Assembly: GCF_002356295.1 (NCBI RefSeq)
Contig: NZ_AP018042.1
Span: 3,876,361 to 3,940,360 of the forward strand
Length of the DNA stretch: 64,000 nucleotides
From: Labilibaculum antarcticum
GTDB taxonomy: Bacteria; Bacteroidota; Bacteroidia; Bacteroidales; Marinifilaceae
Direction of reading: 5' to 3'
Shown piece by piece: positions 45,585 to 54,358 of the stretch. Position 1 is the first letter of the stretch; each line of letters begins with the position of its first letter. The notes beneath the pieces were generated by a model. The model was given only the letters and a program-made list of their open reading frames with translations, ran no database searches and was not told where the DNA came from. Both the position numbers and the translations under genes were made by a program.

Positions 45585-46649
45585 TCATAGCAATTTCAAA
45601 TTTAAATGGACATTGTACGATTCCTCAGTATGATTAATTTTAAGCTCGTGTTTTTCAGGATAGATTAAAGATAATCTCCTTTTTACATTTTGCAAACCAA
45701 TGCCACCAGCTACCGAATCTTGATTGGAGCTTACTTTCGGAATGCTATTTTCAATTTTCAGTACCAGTTTGTTTGCTTTAACTCCAAGTTCGATTGTGAT
45801 CCATGCATTTTTATCCAATCCTTTGGCGCTGTGTTTAAAGCTGTTCTCAATAAATGGCAAAATGATCATTGGAGCAATGAGATTGCTGTCTAAATCGCCC
45901 CAAATATTCAAACTTACATCAATGCGATCTCCATATCTTATTTTTTCCAAGTCCATATAGCTCTTGATACTATCTACTTCTTTGCGTACATCTACCTGAG
46001 TTGTATTTGTTTCGTAAAGCATGTATCGTAGCAAATCCGATAGTTTTAGAATCACATCAAGTGATTGATCAGACTTTTTTAATATCAGGGAATACAAACT
46101 GTTTAAAGTATTAAAGAGAAAATGAGGTTGAACCTGATTTTTTAGAAATATCAGTTCCGCTTCCAGTTTTTCTTTGGCCAGAATCTGTTCGTTTTGCTGA
46201 ATTTTTGCTAAATATTCCATCAGTTTTACTGTCATGGGTAAGGCGAGTACAGCTCCTAAATTAACAGCGCTTCGAACTATTTGGGAGAAAGAAAATGTAG
46301 GTGCTTTTTGCCATTTAGGGAAAAATAAATCAACAATAATCAGATTATCGGTTATGCGTTGAAGAACGGCCGTAAAACTGATAAGTGCAAGGAGACAAAA
46401 AAGGAATTGCCAAATTTTCCCTTTGTATAGAAACATAGGGTACAAAGCATATATCACAGCATAAACCAATAGTATTTTAACAGGTAGATTGATTAATTCA
46501 ACTTTTACCGTTTTGATATAATTGGCATCGAATGTACCCCAGGCATAAGCAAAGAAAAGGACAAAGATGATCCAGTAAGTAAGATGCTGAACAAGTCTGT
46601 TGTTTACGATTTTGGACAGCCAACTATTTTCCGGGGCAATGATTTTCAT
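45585..46649 (-). CDS. LytS/YehU-type sensor histidine kinase
   Basis: A 354-residue membrane kinase with four transmembrane helices (about 22-40, 55-75, 80-97 and 125-145). The His_kinase domain has His176 in LKNQVQPHFLFNTLNSL. The ATP-binding domain carries PFIENSFKHS (N box) and GGIGLQNVKRRLSL. The helices carry no extra sensory domain, so the signal is probably membrane- or periplasm-related. It forms a two-component system with the LytTR regulator downstream and is divergent from the esterase gene. Confidence 0.93.
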   Translation of the reverse strand: MKIIAPENSWLSKIVNNRLVQHLTYWIIFVLFFAYAWGTFDANYIKTVKVELINLPVKILLVYAVIYALYPMFLYKGKIWQFLFCLLALISFTAVLQRITDNLIIVDLFFPKWQKAPTFSFSQIVRSAVNLGAVLALPMTVKLMEYLAKIQQNEQILAKEKLEAELIFLKNQVQPHFLFNTLNSLYSLILKKSDQSLDVILKLSDLLRYMLYETNTTQVDVRKEVDSIKSYMDLEKIRYGDRIDVSLNIWGDLDSNLIAPMIILPFIENSFKHSAKGLDKNAWITIELGVKANKLVLKIENSIPKVSSNQDSVAGGIGLQNVKRRLSLIYPEKHELKINHTEESYNVHLNLKLL

Positions 46650-46763
46650 ATCCTAAAGATAAATATTCCTAAACTACATATGTAAGGCATTTTCAGGCAT
46701 TTTGCAAATATGTAGTAAGTAGATAAGTAGTTTTGGATATAAAACAAGTTCGTTACTACCAAC

Positions 46764-46823
46764 TACTATTTGTAAGGGATGTTTGTGTACAAGTAAGCTT
46801 TTCGGTAATCTGTACAAATAGTA
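46764..46823. promoter_or_regulatory. Inverted repeat between LytS-type kinase and esterase genes
   Basis: TACTATTTGTA (46764-46774) and TACAAATAGTA (46813-46823) are perfect 11-base inverted copies, 38 bases apart. They lie in the divergent intergenic region 73 bases or more upstream of the esterase start. Spaced repeats of this size suit a LytTR-family regulator, and the adjacent gene pair encodes one. Confidence 0.5.
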
Positions 46824-46895
46824 ATGCTGTTTGTGATATTTATTTGCATATTTCTCAGTGGATTAGTTACTTGAGTTTAAATCAAATTTAAGGAA

Positions 46896-47759
46896 ATGAA
46901 AAATATAATTTTGCTAGCCTTTATCTTGTGTGGCCTCATAGCCAATTCGCAAAACAAATCAGGAGAACTCACTGTTATTCATAAATATCTTGAATTTCAA
47001 TCGCAAAATATTAGCGAAAGAACAGTTGAGGTATTGTTGCCTCCAAATTACGATGAGAATGAAAAGTACCCTGTTTTGTATATGAACGACGGACAAATGC
47101 TTTTCGATGCAAATACAACCTGGAATCATCAGGAATGGGGTGTTGATGAGGTGGTGGGAGATTTGATTCAAAACGAAAAAATTAGACCGGTAATAGTTGT
47201 TGGTGTATGGTTTGACAATAGATCCGCCGAATACATGCCGGCAAAACCAAAGGAGAAATTGAAGCTGGCTACTCTTCCCGATTATTTTAAAGGGGAAATT
47301 GTTTCAGATCAATACCTAAAATTTTTGGTTGAAGAATTGAAACCTTTTGTTGATCAAAAATACAATACTCTGACTGGTCCAGAGGATACTTTTATTTTGG
47401 GATCGAGCATGGGAGGATTAATCAGTTGTTATGCAATTTCTGAATATCCATCTGTGTTTGGAGGGGCTGTGTGCATGTCTACTCACTGGCCCGCACTGGA
47501 TGGTGTATTTTTGGATTACGTGGAGGTAAATTTACCTGATCCTGAATCACACAAAATCTATTTCGATCATGGGACAGCAACTTTAGATTCCCTTTATCAG
47601 CCATATCAGGAAAAGGTAGATGTAATGATGAAAAAAAGAGGATACAAGCAAGATCAAAACTGGATGACAAGAAAATTTGAAGGTGCTGAGCACAATGAAA
47701 ATGCTTGGCGTGATCGATTACACATTCCATTGGAATTTATGTTGGGGAAAAAGAAATAA
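46896..47759 (+). CDS. Secreted alpha/beta-hydrolase esterase (esterase D / CE1-like)
   Basis: A 287-residue protein with a signal peptide (about 1-18, ending IANSQ). The putative-esterase fold is seen in RTVEVLLPPNYDENEKYPVLYMNDGQ, the nucleophile elbow LGSSMGG (Ser171), an acidic residue in the IYFDHGTATLD region and a C-terminal histidine in GAEHNENAW. The likely location is the periplasm. Next to a maltodextrin GH13 gene (32-base gap) it may remove acyl groups from modified sugars or act on lipids. The substrate is not readable from sequence. Confidence 0.85.
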   Translation: MKNIILLAFILCGLIANSQNKSGELTVIHKYLEFQSQNISERTVEVLLPPNYDENEKYPVLYMNDGQMLFDANTTWNHQEWGVDEVVGDLIQNEKIRPVIVVGVWFDNRSAEYMPAKPKEKLKLATLPDYFKGEIVSDQYLKFLVEELKPFVDQKYNTLTGPEDTFILGSSMGGLISCYAISEYPSVFGGAVCMSTHWPALDGVFLDYVEVNLPDPESHKIYFDHGTATLDSLYQPYQEKVDVMMKKRGYKQDQNWMTRKFEGAEHNENAWRDRLHIPLEFMLGKKK

Positions 47760-47791
47760 GTACAAACTATACATATCAAATAGATAAAAAT

Positions 47792-49639
47792 ATGAAAAGA
47801 TTACTATTGATCGTATTGACGATACTTCTCGTAGGAAGTAGTTCGGTATATGCAAAATACAAAATTGATCATTTGGAACCGGCATTTTGGTGGACCGGCA
47901 TGAAGAATACGAATCTGCAATTGTTAGTTCATGGTGAGAATATTGCCGATTTAAAGCCTGAGTTAAATTATACAGGTGTCAGCATCATGAAGGTCAGTCG
48001 AGTGTCTAATACAAATTATCTGTTTGTTGATTTAAAATTGAGTGAAAGTGCAAAAGCAGGAAGTTTTGATATCTTGTTTAAGAAAGGAACAAAAACCATC
48101 TTAAAATACGAGTATCAGCTTTTGGAGCGAAAAGCAGGTTCTGCTGAGCGATTAAGTTATACCCCTGCTGATGTTATGTATTTGATTACACCCGATCGTT
48201 TTGCCAATGGAAATAAGGCTAACGATAGTGTAGAAGGATTACGGGAAGGTTTGGATCGTGAATCCAAAAATGGTCGTCATGGTGGAGATATTCAGGGAAT
48301 GATTGATCATTTGGATTACATTTCTGATATGGGATTTACTTCCATTTGGTCGACTCCATTATTGGAAAATAAGCAAATCAATTCTTACCATGGGTATGCA
48401 ATAACCGACTATTATAAAATTGACCCACGAATTGGAACGAACGAGGATTATCGTAGATTATCGAAATTAGCAAAGGAAAACGGAATCGGAATCATTATGG
48501 ATGTGGTATTGAACCACTGTGGTTCGGGGCACTGGTGGATGAAAGACCTACCTTCTAAGGATTGGATCAATAACGAAGGGGATTTTACAAGCTGTACACA
48601 CAAACGAACCACAGTTCAGGATAAATATGCATCAAAAGAGGATTTAAAACAGTTTTCCGATGGATGGTTTGTGAAAGGCATGCCCGATTTGAATCAACGC
48701 AACGAGTTCATGGCGAAATACTTGATTCAAAATACCATTTGGTGGATAGAATATGCCGACTTATATGGACTTCGAGTGGATACTTATCCTTATTCAGATT
48801 CTAAATTTTTGACTGAGTGGACTGGCAGATTATTGGAAGAATATCCGAACCTAAATATTGTTGGCGAGGAGTGGAGTCTTAATCCTGCCATCATATCCTA
48901 TTGGCAAAAAGGAAAAGTAAATAAGAATGGCTATGTTTCCTACCTTCCAAGTTTAATGGATTTTCCCTTACAAAATGCATTGGTTGAAGGATTAACCCAG
49001 GAAGATACCTGGGGGACAGGATTAATCAAATTGTATGAGATGTTGGTAAATGATGTTCAATATCCAGATCCAAATAATTTGGTCATTTTTCCTGATAACC
49101 ATGATATGCCTCGAATTTTTAATCAGCTGAATAAAGACTATGATTTGTATCGAATGGCAATGACTTACTTTCTTACGATGAGAGGAATTCCTCAAATTTA
49201 TTACGGAACAGAGATTTTGGCAAACAGCGATGCAGGTGGTGATCACGGATTGTTGCGCATGGATTTTCCCGGCGGATGGGAAGGCGATGAAGTGAATGCT
49301 TTTACCGGAAAAGGTCTTGGTACACAAGAAAAGGAAGCTCAGTATTTTTTAAAGAAATTATTGAATTGGAGAAAGACCAGCACTGTTATTCATGAAGGTA
49401 AATTAATGCACTATGCACCTGAACTCGGAATATACAGCTATTTCCGATATACCGATAAAGGAAAAGTGATGGTGATTTTGAATAAGAATACCGAATCGGT
49501 TCACGTAGAAACAGAGCGATATCATGAAATGCTTAGCAATCATACAGCAGCAAAAGACATTATCACAGGCAAAATATTTCAGCTGAATGAGGGCATTGAA
49601 GTTCCGGCCCGATCGGCAATGATTTTGGAGATAAAGTAA
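47792..49639 (+). CDS. Second SusA-like GH13 enzyme (paralogue of 36818-38677)
   Basis: A 615-residue GH13 protein with signal peptide (about 1-21, ending SVYA). The N-terminal cyclomaltodextrinase-type domain begins IDHLEPAFWWTGMKNTNLQL. Catalytic regions are DVVLNH, GLRVDTYPY (nucleophile Asp330), VGEEW (acid/base Glu359) and PDNHDMPR (Asp438). It is collinear with the first SusA-like enzyme through its whole length. Differences near the active site (VGEEW for VGETW, DNHDMPR for ENHDTDH) suggest altered preference. It is placed under a LytTR system rather than in the LacI-type operon. A terminator follows. Confidence 0.92.
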   Translation: MKRLLLIVLTILLVGSSSVYAKYKIDHLEPAFWWTGMKNTNLQLLVHGENIADLKPELNYTGVSIMKVSRVSNTNYLFVDLKLSESAKAGSFDILFKKGTKTILKYEYQLLERKAGSAERLSYTPADVMYLITPDRFANGNKANDSVEGLREGLDRESKNGRHGGDIQGMIDHLDYISDMGFTSIWSTPLLENKQINSYHGYAITDYYKIDPRIGTNEDYRRLSKLAKENGIGIIMDVVLNHCGSGHWWMKDLPSKDWINNEGDFTSCTHKRTTVQDKYASKEDLKQFSDGWFVKGMPDLNQRNEFMAKYLIQNTIWWIEYADLYGLRVDTYPYSDSKFLTEWTGRLLEEYPNLNIVGEEWSLNPAIISYWQKGKVNKNGYVSYLPSLMDFPLQNALVEGLTQEDTWGTGLIKLYEMLVNDVQYPDPNNLVIFPDNHDMPRIFNQLNKDYDLYRMAMTYFLTMRGIPQIYYGTEILANSDAGGDHGLLRMDFPGGWEGDEVNAFTGKGLGTQEKEAQYFLKKLLNWRKTSTVIHEGKLMHYAPELGIYSYFRYTDKGKVMVILNKNTESVHVETERYHEMLSNHTAAKDIITGKIFQLNEGIEVPARSAMILEIK

Positions 49640-49662
49640 GAGTAAATTAGAATTAGTTAATG

Positions 49663-49690
49663 GCCCTGGATAGCTTCCGGGGCTTTTTTT
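49663..49690 (+). terminator. Rho-independent terminator of the esterase/GH13 unit
   Basis: Stem GCCCTGGA (49663-49670) / TCCGGGGC (49676-49683), 8 bp with one GU pair, five-base loop and seven following T. It begins 24 bases after the GH13 stop. Confidence 0.88.
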
Positions 49691-49740
49691 ATGCTGGCTT
49701 GTCTTGTGGCAACAAGGATGACCCCGCTGGTTTCGAGATC

Positions 49741-50187
49741 TTAAAGACTAACTTTTATTGCGGTAAAAAGTAATGTATAGGCAAATGACCATACAATTTG
49801 AGAGATGAGTAAATACAGATAGCTGATTTTCCGATGTCCGTAATATTTGGTGTTTAAAAAAACACCAATAGGAATGGAAAAGAGTACTGGGGTAAGGATC
49901 GCAATACCTGCAAGTCCATACTTGTCTTTAAAATAGACCAAGCGTCTGTTTCGTTTGTTGAATTTTTTTCTGATTTTCTTTTTTGACTTGATCAGACCTG
50001 ACCCATAAGTATTCAATAGTTTGATTAGACCTTTGGAAACCAAAGCAGAGATCAGGATGCCAAAGAATCCACCAATATTTGTGTATAAGATGGTTTCATA
50101 AAACGACATATGAAAAACATAGACAGCAACGGGAAAGGTTGCTGCAAATTTCCAGGTGCTCGAAAGAATAATTAGGAGTACTTTCAT
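49741..50187 (-). CDS. Small integral membrane protein, function unknown
   Basis: A 148-residue protein with about four hydrophobic segments (near 3-25, 30-52, 92-112 and 118-143). A strongly basic cytoplasmic loop lies between (about 66-85, KSKKKIRKKFNKRNRR). The stretch YGLAGIAILTPVLFSIPIGVFL resembles small multidrug-export or DedA-like families, but the similarity is too weak for a firm call. It is a single gene on this strand, with 257 bases of AT-rich non-coding sequence before it. Confidence 0.65.
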   Translation of the reverse strand: MKVLLIILSSTWKFAATFPVAVYVFHMSFYETILYTNIGGFFGILISALVSKGLIKLLNTYGSGLIKSKKKIRKKFNKRNRRLVYFKDKYGLAGIAILTPVLFSIPIGVFLNTKYYGHRKISYLYLLISQIVWSFAYTLLFTAIKVSL

Positions 50188-50444
50188 CGGAAGATTATAA
50201 TAGTAAAGTATTTTGGGTACAAAGTATAAGAGTTTAAATGTCAGGATTGAGAGTTGTAACTTTTAAGAATACATGATCTCTCAATTTTAAGCGGTATTTC
50301 AATTTATAGTTTAATGGATTTGTATTTGCTTGGATTTTAATGTGTGAATATTTCGCAAGTTATGAAATTAACCACGGGGAAAGTCTTTTTTTCGTAACTT
50401 TACAGCGATAAAGAAGGATTTTCGTTGAAAAACTTACTCTTGTA

Positions 50445-51752
50445 ATGGATAAAAAAATAAGTTTTTGGGCACCTCTCGATAATGCGGCAAAAATATTTCC
50501 AGCCATACGCACAAAAGAACATTCTACAGTGGCACGAATTACCGCAGTTCTTAAAGAGCGGGTTTCCATTAAACACCTTTTTTCGGCGATTGAACTGGCT
50601 GAAAAAAGATTCCCTTATTTTAAAGTGAGTCTGCGAAAAGGATTTTTCTGGTATTACCTGGAGCAGATTGATGATCCCATTAAAGTGACAAGCGATAATG
50701 GTCGACTCTGTAAGGCTTTCGACAGGAAGGATTCAAACAAACTTCTTTTTCGCATTTTGGTTCGTAACAACGAAATTACTGTTGAATTTTCTCACATTCT
50801 TACCGATGGAGCTGGCTTGCTGCAATTTCTTAAAGCCATACTGATTTACTATTTTAATGAAAAAGGAATGATTTCTGCGGAGCAAATAGATCCGTTTTAT
50901 ACCAGCAAAGCAAGTCCCGAAGAATTCGAAGATGCCTACAACCGATACTTCAAAGAGAAAATACCGCATGTAATCAGTCAGCCAAAAGCTTTTCATTTGC
51001 CTTTTGATTTAAATTCCAAACCCCGTTTTGATGTGCTTTTGGCAATGATTTCAACCAAAGATCTGAAGACGAGAGCAAGCGAAAAATCGGTTAGTATCAC
51101 TGTCTTTCTGGTGGCCATTTACCTCTTGGTGCTTCAGGATATTTTTCATGAATGCAAGGCCAAAGGAAAGAGAGTTCGTCGTAAATTTGCCAGAATTCAG
51201 GTTCCGATAGATTTGCGGAACATCTACCCAACCAAAACCATGCGAAACTTTTCACTCTTTGTTTTGCCGGAACTGGATTTCAGGTTAGGGATTTACTCCT
51301 TTGATGAAATCGTGAACCTTGTGCATCATAAGATGCAACTGGAGACCGATGAAAAGCTCATCAGTAAAATTATATCGCGTAATGTTGGTGGCGAACGAAA
51401 TGTTTTTGTGAGAAGTATTCCTATTCTGTTAAAGAGTCTTATTTTGCATGCCAAGTACTATGCCGAAGGCACCAACCAATTCAGTGGAGTGGTAACTAAT
51501 TTGGGAAATACGCGTGTGCCCGATGCCATAGCCGATCAGATAAACTATTTTGTATTAACACCGCCGCCACCCAATAAAAAAGTGAAGATAAATTGCGGAG
51601 TGATTGGATACAAAGACAAACTGGTTATGAGCTTTGGGAACATTACCAATTCAAAGGAGTTTGAACGTCGGTTTTTGCGATTTCTTGTAGAGCAAAATGT
51701 GAAGGTTAAAATTTTAAATACATGTCATGAACAGCGAGATGAATTACTGTAA
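50445..51752 (+). CDS. Condensation-type acyltransferase (alcohol acetyltransferase / WES-like)
   Basis: A 435-residue soluble protein of the CoA-dependent acyltransferase superfamily. The catalytic HxxxDG motif is SHILTDGAG (His117, Asp121). The second half contains the expected structural strand and the turn IPVDLRN-like QVPIDLRNIYP. Relatives include alcohol acetyltransferases, PapA5 and wax-ester synthases. It would transfer an acyl group from a CoA or carrier-protein donor to an alcohol or lipid. It overlaps the zinc-ribbon gene by 26 bases. Donor and acceptor are unknown. Confidence 0.82.
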   Translation: MDKKISFWAPLDNAAKIFPAIRTKEHSTVARITAVLKERVSIKHLFSAIELAEKRFPYFKVSLRKGFFWYYLEQIDDPIKVTSDNGRLCKAFDRKDSNKLLFRILVRNNEITVEFSHILTDGAGLLQFLKAILIYYFNEKGMISAEQIDPFYTSKASPEEFEDAYNRYFKEKIPHVISQPKAFHLPFDLNSKPRFDVLLAMISTKDLKTRASEKSVSITVFLVAIYLLVLQDIFHECKAKGKRVRRKFARIQVPIDLRNIYPTKTMRNFSLFVLPELDFRLGIYSFDEIVNLVHHKMQLETDEKLISKIISRNVGGERNVFVRSIPILLKSLILHAKYYAEGTNQFSGVVTNLGNTRVPDAIADQINYFVLTPPPPNKKVKINCGVIGYKDKLVMSFGNITNSKEFERRFLRFLVEQNVKVKILNTCHEQRDELL

Positions 51753-52461
51753 TAAATGTGGAGTTGAACTGGATGTCAATATGAATTTTTGTCCCTTGTG
51801 CGGTTTATCTACTGGTGAAAACCCTGATGGGGCAGCGCCTTCCAAATCCGCACAAAGCATTGAGAAGGATATGGTTATTGATGACTACGGAAGTCTGACC
51901 AAAGTACAAAGACAGAAATTGTTCTGGGAATTGTCTTGTATAATCCTTGTGTCGGTGATTTTGGTTACGCTTATTATTAATCTTCTTTTGGATAAAAGCA
52001 TAACGTGGTCGAGATACAGCATAGCGGGATGCCTTACATTATTGGCCAATATTAGCATTTTAACTTTTTGGCGACACAAAAAAACGCTCTTAATTTGGGG
52101 CAGCTTTATATCAACAGCCGTATTTCTGGTGTTGTTGGATTTATTTAGTACAAATATTGGGTGGGGAATCAATCTTGGTATTCCTATACTAACATCATTT
52201 TATGCGTTGTTGTTACTAGTTATTTGGTTAATTCGCATTTCGAAACAACGGGGGTTTAATATTTTGGCGATTGTATTTGTGGCCATTGGTTTGTTCTCGG
52301 TTTGTATCGAAGGATTTATTTCGCTCTATTTTGCGAATCATTTTCATTTTAGGTGGAGTATCATCGTTGCCATTTCGATTTTACCTATTTCGGCCCTTTT
52401 ATTTTTTGTTCATTACCGATTGAAAAAGGGTGTTGATTTAAAAAGATTCTTTCACATTTAA
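51727..52461 (+). CDS. Zinc-ribbon membrane protein (DUF6320-like)
   Basis: A 244-residue protein. An N-terminal zinc ribbon with Cys8, Cys11, Cys22 and Cys25 (CNKCG and CPLCG) is joined by a linker to about six transmembrane helices (from about residue 73 to 235). This ribbon-plus-membrane design is what I know as DUF6320, often encoded next to an alcohol acetyltransferase-like gene, as here. The start is either Met1 (51727) or Met5 (51739); both lie inside the upstream gene. It overlaps the CPBP gene on the other strand tail-to-tail by 4 bases. Confidence 0.75.
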   Translation: MNSEMNYCNKCGVELDVNMNFCPLCGLSTGENPDGAAPSKSAQSIEKDMVIDDYGSLTKVQRQKLFWELSCIILVSVILVTLIINLLLDKSITWSRYSIAGCLTLLANISILTFWRHKKTLLIWGSFISTAVFLVLLDLFSTNIGWGINLGIPILTSFYALLLLVIWLIRISKQRGFNILAIVFVAIGLFSVCIEGFISLYFANHFHFRWSIIVAISILPISALLFFVHYRLKKGVDLKRFFHI

Positions 52462-53123
52462 AACCATGCGAACAGTTCGCTCCAAAGATCCCTCATGAGG
52501 ACAAAATAGAGCAAAAAGCTTCCGATCCAACCATGGGCAATGCCTATGGCCCAAAGGTTTCTCCATTTAAAGTAAGCCAGCAAAAATACGGCTTCCATGG
52601 CAAAAGTAAAAATCATTAAAAAGTAACTTGTATAGTGCACGAGACCAAAAAGAACTGAGATCAAAAAAATGAGCACATACTTATTGATGCTGGGTTTTGT
52701 CAATGAAATCAGATTATTGGTAATCAGTCCGAGCATTAAATATTGTTGCATAATTCCCCAAATGGGATACAGGCAAATAATTGGCAGAATGTGCCAGGTA
52801 AATATCAGGGAATTATTGTAGTAAGCATAAATCAGGGAAACCGAAATACTAAGCACAACAAGGGGAAGCAGAAAGGCCATAGAGCGTTTAAAATTAGCTC
52901 TTGTAAAACCCCAGTGTTTCAATACTTCCCTATTGGTAGAATATCTGGAAAGAATATAAACGCCCCAGAAAATGCAGATGCCTGCAATATAAATGGCCCG
53001 CATCTGCAACCAGTCCATCAGGATGTATTTTAGGATACCGGTTAGGACTGCGGCAATCAATTCTATACGAGGGTAATTCGTAATTTTTAAGATTTTATTT
53101 GTTGACCTGATCAATAATGCCAT
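52458..53123 (-). CDS. CPBP/CAAX-protease family membrane protein with altered active site
   Basis: A 221-residue protein with about six to seven transmembrane helices. The family hallmark motif 1 (EExxxR) is here MQQYLML, so both glutamates are glutamines (Gln126, Gln127) and the arginine is lost. Motif 2 FGLVH (Phe159, His163) is kept. Motif 3 is HGWIG (His197), lacking the usual Asn/Asp. With the glutamates gone it may be a pseudoprotease or bind a different ligand. It is convergent with and overlaps the zinc-ribbon gene by 4 bases, so the two ends are locked together. Confidence 0.75.
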   Translation of the reverse strand: MALLIRSTNKILKITNYPRIELIAAVLTGILKYILMDWLQMRAIYIAGICIFWGVYILSRYSTNREVLKHWGFTRANFKRSMAFLLPLVVLSISVSLIYAYYNNSLIFTWHILPIICLYPIWGIMQQYLMLGLITNNLISLTKPSINKYVLIFLISVLFGLVHYTSYFLMIFTFAMEAVFLLAYFKWRNLWAIGIAHGWIGSFLLYFVLMRDLWSELFAWF

Positions 53124-53259
53124 TTTTAGTAATAAGTGAGAATGGCGAGTGAAAAAAATACGGTCTAATGCCGATGGAATAAATAGGAAGTTATATTGTA
53201 CATGGTGAAATGTAGCCCGCTAATTTATCCAATCGGTATAATACCTGCATAAACAGTTT

Positions 53260-54003
53260 TTAATAATCCTCTTTTGGTTTTCGTGGCAGCACCTCTTCAG
53301 GGAATGGAAACAGAATGGTCGAATTCTTTTCCGAAGCAATATTGGCAAGGGTTTGATATAGTCTCAATTTAATGGCCGATGGCGATTTGTCAATGAGTAA
53401 TCCAGCGGCAAGTAAACTTTCTGCAGCCTGTTCTTCTGCTGTTGCCAGAATAATTCGTGCTCTTCTTGATCGTTCGGCTTCGGCCTGATTAGCCATCATT
53501 CGTCGCATATTTTCGGGCAGCTGAATGTCTTTAATCTTTACATCGATAATTATAATTCCCCAAACTGCAGTTTCTTGCTCCACAATCTTTTTGATATTTT
53601 TCCCCATTTCCTCCCGTTTCGATAAAATAGTGTCCAGTTCCACCTTACCACACACATCGCGTAAAGCGGCCTGTGCCAACTGGGTGATGGCAAAAGTGTA
53701 CTCTTCCACCTCTAAAACTGCCTTTTCGGGATCGTTGATCTTAAAAAATACCACGCCATCGATGCTGCATGGAACGTTATCTTCCGTCATTACTTCCTGA
53801 GAGTCGATATTGATGGTGATCACCCGAATATCAACAATGCTAATGGTTTCAACAATTGGAATGATCCACCTGAAACCCGGTTTTAATATTTTAATGTATT
53901 TTCCGAAGCGGAATTTCAAGGCTCTTTTGTATTCGAAAATAATACGGACTCCGGCCAACAAGAAAAAAACAACAGCGACAAATAAAAATAGTAGAGCGTT
54001 CAT
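53260..54003 (-). CDS. Slipin (stomatin/SPFH-domain membrane protein)
   Basis: A 247-residue protein with an N-terminal membrane anchor (about 3-22) and an SPFH domain (about 25-185): KPGFRWIIPIVETISIVDIRV, DIDSQEVMTEDNVP-like IDSQEVMTEDNVPCSIDGVV and KIKDIQLPENMRRMMANQAEAE. A coiled-coil-prone, Ala/Glu-rich segment follows (about 170-205). Slipins assemble into membrane rings or scaffolds. A NfeD partner, often encoded beside prokaryotic slipins, is not present here. Single gene; the 355 bases before it toward 54358 hold the promoter of the divergent gene. Confidence 0.92.
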   Translation of the reverse strand: MNALLFLFVAVVFFLLAGVRIIFEYKRALKFRFGKYIKILKPGFRWIIPIVETISIVDIRVITINIDSQEVMTEDNVPCSIDGVVFFKINDPEKAVLEVEEYTFAITQLAQAALRDVCGKVELDTILSKREEMGKNIKKIVEQETAVWGIIIIDVKIKDIQLPENMRRMMANQAEAERSRRARIILATAEEQAAESLLAAGLLIDKSPSAIKLRLYQTLANIASEKNSTILFPFPEEVLPRKPKEDY

Positions 54004-54305
54004 GTTTTTGGTTTTTAGAGGTTGTGTGTGAATTAAAAAATAAAATTGAGAGAGTTATACAAAAGAATAGTGACGGTCCATTTTATTCTCTGCAGAAGGG
54101 TGTTCGATTAAATTTACGAAATTATTAAGGGGCAAACAACAAGGACAGGTGCTGTTCAAGTATTATTTATTGCCGATTTATTGTAGAGCTAAGTTTTACC
54201 AAAATTTTAATTGATGATACACATAAGAATAAGGACAGAAATTATGGGGGTGAACGAATATCGAATTTACTGAGGAATACCTGATTAAAACAATACAAAA
54301 GCGAT

Positions 54306-54313
54306 TAACTTTG
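54306..54313 (+). promoter_or_regulatory. -7 box of the radical SAM gene
   Basis: TAACTTTG matches TAnnTTTG and lies 45 bases before the ATG at 54359. No clear -33 element. The rest of the 54004-54358 region shows no gene. Confidence 0.45.
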
Positions 54314-54358
54314 TTCTCTGAATTGAGCGAAATTTGATTACGTATAAAGAATAGCAAA

